Assembly: GCF_009617995.1 (NCBI RefSeq) | Contig: NZ_CP044129.1 | Location: 1,364,001-1,428,000 of the forward strand | Reading direction: 5' to 3' | DNA length: 64,000 nt | DNA from: Halomicrobium sp. LC1Hm | GTDB taxonomy: Archaea > Halobacteriota > Halobacteria > Halobacteriales > Haloarculaceae | In this document: positions 59,433-64,000 of the stretch, piece by piece | Position numbering within the stretch: the first letter of the stretch is position 1 | Layout of the letters: every line of letters begins with the position of its first letter | Position numbers and translations under genes: made by a program | Notes under the pieces: generated by a model | Seen by the model: the letters and a program-made list of their open reading frames with translations, nothing else | What the model was told of the DNA's origin: nothing | The model's database searches: none

Positions 59433-59968
59433 CCGACTACGAACTCACACGACGCGACGCGGTGATCGCGCTCGCCGTTGGCGGCGTCGCCGCCGGGAGC
59501 GCGTTGACCTGGGATCGGCTCCGCCGAGACGACGAGCAGCCGGGGCTGTCCGAGCAACAGCGAGAGACGCTGCTCGCGCTCGCAGACACGATCTATCCCG
59601 AGGCCGTCGACAACGTCGACGCGTTCGTCGAGCGGTACGTCGTCGGGAAAGTCACCGACCGGCCGGCGTACGGGCGTGGCGTGGCGACGGCGCTGGACGA
59701 ACTGGAATCCTATGCCCAGACGTGGGAAGAGCAGTCCTTCGCAGCGCTCGATCAGGCAGGGAGAGACGAGTTGCTCCGGGAGTTCAGCGTCGACACCGCG
59801 GATCCGGACCCGGACGGACGACCGGAAGAGCGAGTCCGGTACTACCTGGTCAACGAACTCCAGTACGCGCTGTACTCGTCGCCGACCGGCGGCAAGCTCG
59901 TCGGCCTGGAAAATCCGCAGGGCCACCCCGGCGGGACGGAGAGCTACCGACAGCCGCCCGACCGGTGA
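59429..59968 (+). CDS. Gluconate 2-dehydrogenase subunit 3-like protein, orphan
   Basis: A 179-residue protein with a Tat signal (LTRRDAVIALAVGGVAAGSA). The mature part matches the small subunit 3 of membrane gluconate/sugar dehydrogenases: LSEQQRETLLALADTIYPEA, KVTDRPAYGRGVATALDELE, then RVRYYLVNELQYALYSSPTG and a Gly-rich end NPQGHPGGTESY. The large GMC flavoprotein that normally accompanies it is absent; the gene is instead the last member of the iron operon (ATGA overlap with the glycosyltransferase). It may have been recruited to another partner. The next gene on the other strand starts 1 bp away. Confidence 0.85.
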   Translation: MTDYELTRRDAVIALAVGGVAAGSALTWDRLRRDDEQPGLSEQQRETLLALADTIYPEAVDNVDAFVERYVVGKVTDRPAYGRGVATALDELESYAQTWEEQSFAALDQAGRDELLREFSVDTADPDPDGRPEERVRYYLVNELQYALYSSPTGGKLVGLENPQGHPGGTESYRQPPDR

Positions 59969-60679
59969 TCAGCGGAGCTGCTCCTGGAGGCAGACCTTGA
60001 CGATCGACTTCGCGATGGCTGCACCGCCGGAGAGCGGGTCGAGCTTCGTCTCGCCGGCCCGCTCGGCGTAGGCGATGGGCGCTTCGCGCACGTCGTAGCC
60101 CCGCATCAGCGGGCGGATCAACAGCTCCGCCGAGAGGCCGGTGTTCTCGGTCCACGCGATCTTCTGGACGACCTCGCGGCGGTAGGCCCGCATGCCCGTC
60201 GTGGTGTCGTGGACGCGCTCGCCCATCAGCACGCTCGCCAGGACGGCGAAGGCGTGGTTCCCGAAGCGATTGAACGCCGGCATCGGATCGGCACCGTGGT
60301 AGAGCCGGTCGCCGCTGACCACGTCCGCGCCGTCATTGATCAGTTCGAGGAAGTCGCCGAGACGATCCATCGGGTACGTGTCGTCACAGTCGGTCGTGAC
60401 GACCACGGGCCGGTCGGCGGCCAGCACCGCCTCGCGGACGGCGACGCCGTACCCCTGTGGCTCCTGTTCGATGACGCGGGCACCGTGGTCGCGGGCGATC
60501 TCCGGCGTGCGGTCGCTCGACCCGTCGACACAGATCACGTTCGCGCGGCCGTCCGTCTCGGCGTCGATGTCCGAGAGGACCGTCCCGATCGCTTCGGCCT
60601 CGTTGTACGTCCCCATGACGACCGTCAGGTCGTCGAAGGTGAACCCATCCTCTCGTTCTGAAACCGTCTGTTGGCTCAT
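59969..60679 (-). CDS. GT2 glycosyltransferase, dolichol-phosphate hexose synthase-like
   Basis: A 236-residue family-2 transferase without membrane helices, similar to the catalytic part of Dpm1 and haloarchaeal Agl enzymes. Motifs: LTVVMGTYNEAEAIGTVLSD, CVDGSSDRTPEIARDHGARV, the Asp-X-Asp site in VTTDCDDTYPMDRLGDFLEL, and the acceptor part TTGMRAYRREVVQKIAWTEN. It would charge dolichol phosphate with a sugar at the inner membrane face, the donor that a GT-C enzyme needs. It is convergent with the iron operon and has its own iron-box-like promoter. Confidence 0.88.
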   Translation of the reverse strand: MSQQTVSEREDGFTFDDLTVVMGTYNEAEAIGTVLSDIDAETDGRANVICVDGSSDRTPEIARDHGARVIEQEPQGYGVAVREAVLAADRPVVVTTDCDDTYPMDRLGDFLELINDGADVVSGDRLYHGADPMPAFNRFGNHAFAVLASVLMGERVHDTTTGMRAYRREVVQKIAWTENTGLSAELLIRPLMRGYDVREAPIAYAERAGETKLDPLSGGAAIAKSIVKVCLQEQLR

Positions 60680-60712
60680 TAGATAGGGGTCTCTGCCGAA
60701 CGCACTTGAGTT

Positions 60713-60726
60713 TTAGGTTAGCCAAA
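60713..60726. promoter_or_regulatory. Iron-box-like site at the GT2 promoter
   Basis: TTAGGTTAGCCAAA agrees with TTAGG-N4-CCTAA at nine of ten defined positions. It lies 34-47 bp before the start codon of the minus-strand GT2 gene, overlapping its TATA-like TAAAACT. This ties the GT2 to the same regulator as the convergent importer operon. Confidence 0.65.
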
Positions 60727-60759
60727 AAGGAACGCGAGGTGGTAACACACGCCGCCTCG

Positions 60760-61812
60760 CTACGTCGTCGGCGGCTCGTCGCGGCCGACGCCGATGGTGA
60801 ACGCCTCGATATCCTCGTAGGCCGCCACGCGGTCCCCGACGGCGACGCGTCCGTCCTCGCCTTCGACCGTCAGGGTCGCGACCTCGCGGTTGCGGCCGAA
60901 CTCGGCCTCGACGATCCGGCCCTCGACGACGCGCGGATCGCCGCTCTCGACATCCCGTCCCTCGATGGCTGCGTAGAACTCGCCGTCGAGGGCCTGCAGA
61001 TCGGAGATACACCGTCGGATCGTCCCGTATCGCCGGGGAAACGACAGGTTCTCGCCGTTGCCGACGATCGTCTCGGCGGTCGTCCACAGCACCGTGTTGA
61101 GAAAGCCCGAGACGAGAAAGCCAAGCTCAGAGCGGTTGAAGATGACGCCGTAGCGGTCGTTGTTCCCTCGCACGCTCTCGCGGGTGGCGTACATCGAGTA
61201 GTTGCCGTCGGCGACGGCGACGACCGGCGTCGTGATCCCGCGCCGGCCTTTGACAGTCGTGGCGAGGCTCCGATAGTCGAACTCGCCGGCAGGCGGGGCT
61301 TTGGCGGCCGGCGAGACGACGATCTCGATGGCGACGCCCTCGTCGTGGACCGACCGGAGCGCGTCCTCAAACCGGTCGAGCAGCCGCGGGGTCAGCGACA
61401 GCATCAGCTCGTACTCGGCGGCGGTGATGATGTCTTCGAGATAGCGCAGTATCGTCGGGCGCGACTTCACCAGCGAGACCGCCTCGGGCTTGCGCGTCGG
61501 CGCGGTGTAGCGCCGCGAGAGGTCGTCCACGAGGGAGTCCAGCGAAGACTGCACGTCGTCGAAGGCCTCCCGTGGATCGATCGCGAGCACCGTCATCGGT
61601 CGGCTGTCCTTCAGCTCGACGAGGCCGACGTCGCTGAGACTGCGGACGGTGTCGTAGACCCGTGGCTGTGGGATGTCCGTGTGCTCGGACAGCTCCGACG
61701 CGGAGAGCTCGCCGTGTTCCAGCACCGCGAGGTAGGCCGTGACCTCGTACTCACCGAGATCGAAGACGGTGATGACCTGCTCCAGTGCGTCCCGGAGGTC
61801 GTCGCGGGGCAT
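60760..61812 (-). CDS. TrmB-family sugar-responsive transcriptional regulator
   Basis: A 350-residue regulator. The N-terminal winged helix (residues 12-75: GEYEVTAYLAVLEHGELSAS, then HTDIPQPRVYDTVRSLSDVG) is followed by a coiled coil and the phospholipase-D-like and effector domain (YELMLSLTPRLLDRFEDALR, VVAVADGNYSMYA, VIFNRSELGFLVSGFLNTVL) typical of TrmB. Halobacterium TrmB controls sugar and nucleotide metabolism in response to glucose. Neighbouring glucose dehydrogenase genes on the same strand are natural targets, which is inferred from position. Confidence 0.9.
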   Translation of the reverse strand: MPRDDLRDALEQVITVFDLGEYEVTAYLAVLEHGELSASELSEHTDIPQPRVYDTVRSLSDVGLVELKDSRPMTVLAIDPREAFDDVQSSLDSLVDDLSRRYTAPTRKPEAVSLVKSRPTILRYLEDIITAAEYELMLSLTPRLLDRFEDALRSVHDEGVAIEIVVSPAAKAPPAGEFDYRSLATTVKGRRGITTPVVAVADGNYSMYATRESVRGNNDRYGVIFNRSELGFLVSGFLNTVLWTTAETIVGNGENLSFPRRYGTIRRCISDLQALDGEFYAAIEGRDVESGDPRVVEGRIVEAEFGRNREVATLTVEGEDGRVAVGDRVAAYEDIEAFTIGVGRDEPPTT

Positions 61813-61894
61813 ACGAATCGGTTGACCGACGCGCCAACTAAGTCTTCCGACAGCTACGTTTCCGGACCCGCGATCGCTCCGACGGCGATCCGTC

Positions 61895-61978
61895 TCGTAC
61901 CGCCGGCTGTACGTCTGTAACGAATTTCGCGACCCCGTGGTCGCGAATAGCTTGCAACAGTGACAGCCGGCAGTATCA
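61895..61978. repeat. Dispersed palindromic element, copy 4
   Basis: Left end TACCGCCGGCTGTACGTCTG, centre CGAATTTCGCGACCCC-GTG-GTCGCGAAT, right end ACAGTGACAGCCGGCAGTAT then CA. The last TCA is the TGA stop of the glucose dehydrogenase gene at 61976. It fills the 163-bp gap between the TrmB and dehydrogenase genes with little else. Confidence 0.88.
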
Positions 61979-63040
61979 GGGCGACTCGAACTCGACGATC
62001 GCCTTGATCTGATCGTCGCCGTCCTCGAAGGCCGGCTCGACGTTCTCCGGATCGGTGACCGTCGTCACGAGGTGATCGAGCAGGTCGTCGGGCATCGCCT
62101 CGACGACTGCCGCCCCCTCCGCGAAGTGCCGGATGCCGGCGTTGACCGAGCCGAACAGACACTTGTTGTGGAGGACGATGTCGTTGTGCAGCGATCCGCC
62201 GTCGATCTCGAAGTCCCAGGAACTGGGGATGCCGAGTAGCGCGCCGACGCCGTTGGGCGCGAGCGCCTCGACGGTCTCGAACGCGTGGGGCGCGTAGCCG
62301 GTCGCCTCGTAGATGAAGTCCATCCCCTCGTACTCGTCGGGGATCTCGTCGACCGGGGTCTCGCGGGAGTCGATGTACGTCGCGCCGACCTCGTCGATGA
62401 ACTCCAGGGTCGGGTCGGGCCGGTCACGTCGGCCGAGACAGTAGGCACGGTCGAACTCCTGGGTGAGCTGCCACAGCGTCAACAGGCCGAGCGGACCGTT
62501 GCCCAGCACGGCGGCCGACTCGGGGTACCAGTCGAACGCAGAGCGAGTCGCGCGGGCGTGTTCGAGGGCCTTCTCCGTGTTCGACAGCGGCTCGACGAAG
62601 ATGCCGTACGGCGCGATCTCCTCCTCGATGGGGATCAGGAAGTCCGCGGGACTGGTGAAGTACTCGGACATGTAGCCGTGCTCGCCGACGATCCCGCGTT
62701 CGAAGTACTCGCCGTCGGGGGCCATGTCCGGCTCGTTGCGACGGAAGTACTCGTTGGTCTCGCCGTTTGGCTTGCGCCGGACCGTCGGAACGACGTACTG
62801 ACCCTCGTCGAGGCCGGTGCCGTTGGGATCCTCGACGACCCCGACGGCCTCGTGGCCCATCACCATGTGGTCCTCGCCCTCGGGGAACCCGCCGTGGGAC
62901 CCGCTCAACACCTCGTGGTCGGTGCCGTCGACACCGACTCGGAGCGTCCGAACCAGCGCTTCGCCGTGTTTTGGCTCCGGCCGTGGCTTCTCGATCAGTT
63001 CCGGCTCGTCGCTCCCGCGACGGATTGCGACAGCTTTCAT
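61976..63040 (-). CDS. gdh: Glucose 1-dehydrogenase (zinc, MDR family)
   Basis: A 354-residue dehydrogenase that oxidises glucose to gluconolactone with NAD(P), the entry to the haloarchaeal semiphosphorylated Entner-Doudoroff pathway. The metal ligands of the Haloferax mediterranei enzyme are all at the same positions: Asp38 (GVDGTDHEVL), His63-Glu64 (VMGHEAVGVVE) and Glu150 (YGIFVEPLSN). NADP loop: AVLGNGPLGLLTLWQL. The start at 63040 gives MKAVAIRRGSDEPEL; the frame continues to 63175 without protein character. TrmB lies downstream; its TGA stop is the edge of the repeat. Confidence 0.94.
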   Translation of the reverse strand: MKAVAIRRGSDEPELIEKPRPEPKHGEALVRTLRVGVDGTDHEVLSGSHGGFPEGEDHMVMGHEAVGVVEDPNGTGLDEGQYVVPTVRRKPNGETNEYFRRNEPDMAPDGEYFERGIVGEHGYMSEYFTSPADFLIPIEEEIAPYGIFVEPLSNTEKALEHARATRSAFDWYPESAAVLGNGPLGLLTLWQLTQEFDRAYCLGRRDRPDPTLEFIDEVGATYIDSRETPVDEIPDEYEGMDFIYEATGYAPHAFETVEALAPNGVGALLGIPSSWDFEIDGGSLHNDIVLHNKCLFGSVNAGIRHFAEGAAVVEAMPDDLLDHLVTTVTDPENVEPAFEDGDDQIKAIVEFESP

Positions 63041-63186
63041 ACGTGGTCGGAAGATGTGAGCACCGGGGATTAAGTCTTCCTCTCTCGCGCTGTCTGGCGT
63101 AATTTGCGCCGTTCGCGTCGACAGACGGCGCTGTCGCTGTTGGCAGCGCGGGTCGCCCTCCGGAACGGACCGCAATTAGAGGGGAG

Positions 63187-64000
63187 TTACTCCACCGAGA
63201 CCGCTTCGCCGGCCTCGCTGGACCGATAGATCGCGTCCATCACGCGCTGGACGGTCAGCCCCTGTTCGATCGTGTTCATCGCCGGGGTGTCGCCGCTGGC
63301 GACGTGTTCGAGGAAGTACGCCTGTTCGAGCCCGTGGGCCTCCTGGTCTGCGGTCTCGATCTCGGTGTCACGGTGGTGGGCCGCGCCGTCGTCGGCCGTG
63401 TCGAGCACGGTCAGGGAGTCGTCGGCCATATCGAGGTGCGCGCCGCCGCCGTCGCCCCGAACGACGAGCTCCTGGCTCGGGTAGCGGTTGCTCGCCCACG
63501 CGACTTCGAGCGAGATCGTCTTGCCGTTCGCACAGCGGACGAACGCCGTGGCGGAGTCGTCGACGTCGAAGCCGCCGGCACCCTCGTCGTAGCCCCACAT
63601 GTTCAGATACGTGTAGTCGTCGTCCGGGCCGAACTGCGCGCGGGTCTGGGCCGAGACCTCCTCGATCTCCGGGAAGCCCATCAGGTACAGCGCCACGTCG
63701 ATGGCGTGGGTCCCGATGTCGATGACTGCGCCGCCGCCCGAGACCTCCTTTCGGGTGAACCAGCTGCCGCGACCGGGGACGCCGCGTCGGCGGATGTAGT
63801 TCGCTTCGACGTGAGAGACGTCGCCGAGTTCGCCGTCCTGACGGTACTGGTCGAGGACCTGAACCGGCCCTCGGAAGCGATTGTGGAACCCGACCATGCA
63901 AAAGCCATCGGCGTCGGCAGCCGCGTCCGCGATCCGCTCGGCGCTCTCCAGAGAGTGTGCGAGTGGCTTCTCGACGAGCACGGAGAGTCCCGCTTCGAGC
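63187..64000 (-). CDS. Gfo/Idh/MocA-family oxidoreductase, N-terminus beyond window
   Basis: Open to the last base, so the Rossmann P-loop (GxGxxG) lies outside. The visible part begins LEAGLSVLVEKPLAHSLESA, the Glu-Lys-Pro motif of the family. It continues with GFHNRFRGPVQVLDQYRQDG, GGAVIDIGTHAIDVALYLMG (with the His-X3-Asp typical of the active site), and a C-terminal beta-sheet domain. Such enzymes include sugar dehydrogenases (glucose-fructose, xylose, inositol). Beside glucose dehydrogenase and TrmB a sugar role is likely but the substrate is open. Confidence 0.9.
   Translation of the reverse strand, partial: LEAGLSVLVEKPLAHSLESAERIADAAADADGFCMVGFHNRFRGPVQVLDQYRQDGELGDVSHVEANYIRRRGVPGRGSWFTRKEVSGGGAVIDIGTHAIDVALYLMGFPEIEEVSAQTRAQFGPDDDYTYLNMWGYDEGAGGFDVDDSATAFVRCANGKTISLEVAWASNRYPSQELVVRGDGGGAHLDMADDSLTVLDTADDGAAHHRDTEIETADQEAHGLEQAYFLEHVASGDTPAMNTIEQGLTVQRVMDAIYRSSEAGEAVSVE

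Overview
The window is GC-rich DNA from a halophilic archaeon, most probably a member of the Haloarculaceae. The proteins are rich in Asp and Glu. The genome carries the archaeal transcription factor TFE, the archaeal forms of methionine adenosyltransferase, tRNA C56 methyltransferase and ThiI, an ADP-forming acyl-CoA synthetase, a PGF-CTERM surface protein and a glucose dehydrogenase whose metal ligands match the Haloferax mediterranei enzyme. Many genes have a TATA element about 25-32 nt before the start codon and no ribosome binding site, as expected for leaderless haloarchaeal mRNAs. I saw no rRNA, tRNA, CRISPR array, transposase or prophage.

Layout. Bases 1-20,800 hold mostly core and conserved haloarchaeal genes: the end of an AAA+ ATPase, a PQQ sugar dehydrogenase and an aldehyde dehydrogenase, a nitrilase-SRPBCC pair, a PhoU-type regulator, an NAD kinase, the TFE-DUF2110-DUF5803 group, PsiE, Trm56, a secreted DsbA-like protein, a PGF-CTERM protein, PurD and a Cys-rich secreted protein. 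Bases 21,000-33,500 hold a DUF255 thioredoxin-like protein, cysteine synthase, ThiI, Mat, CyaB, an FKBP isomerase and pyrBI. Bases 33,400-45,000 hold a MinD-like ATPase, a KaiC-like protein, an Nmad3-like protein, thiC, and a biotin operon (bioB, an unassigned dehydrogenase, bioF, bioD). Facing the biotin operon is an ADP-forming acyl-CoA synthetase coupled to a DRTGG phosphotransacetylase-like protein. Bases 45,000-52,100 hold dps, a 52-residue protein missed by ordinary gene length limits, a DUF35 plus thiolase-like pair, and a short-chain reductase-carboxyltransferase-acc protein operon.

The most interesting part is 45,160-46,050 plus 52,270-60,730. Four sites in these two stretches match the palindrome TTAGG-N4-CCTAA at nine or ten of ten defined positions, with one further close match and one weaker one. 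They resemble operators of the DtxR-like iron regulators of haloarchaea. They lie at the promoters of the 52-residue protein beside dps, a GT75-like (UDP-arabinopyranose mutase-like) protein, a complete Fe(III)-type ABC importer, and a convergent dolichol-phosphate hexose synthase-like GT2. The importer operon continues without gaps into a 12-TM GT-C-like glycosyltransferase and an orphan gluconate-dehydrogenase subunit 3-like protein. This reads as iron uptake tied to a surface-glycosylation module.

The window also has several repeat structures: a dispersed palindrome of about 82 bp present four times, whose right end supplies the TGA stop codon of a different gene each time; a related palindrome at 27,974; tandem repeats of about 80 bp and of 57 bp; and a 48-bp duplication of the end of the FKBP gene. 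The right edge (60,760-64,000) is a sugar-catabolism group: a TrmB regulator, glucose 1-dehydrogenase and a truncated Gfo/Idh/MocA oxidoreductase.
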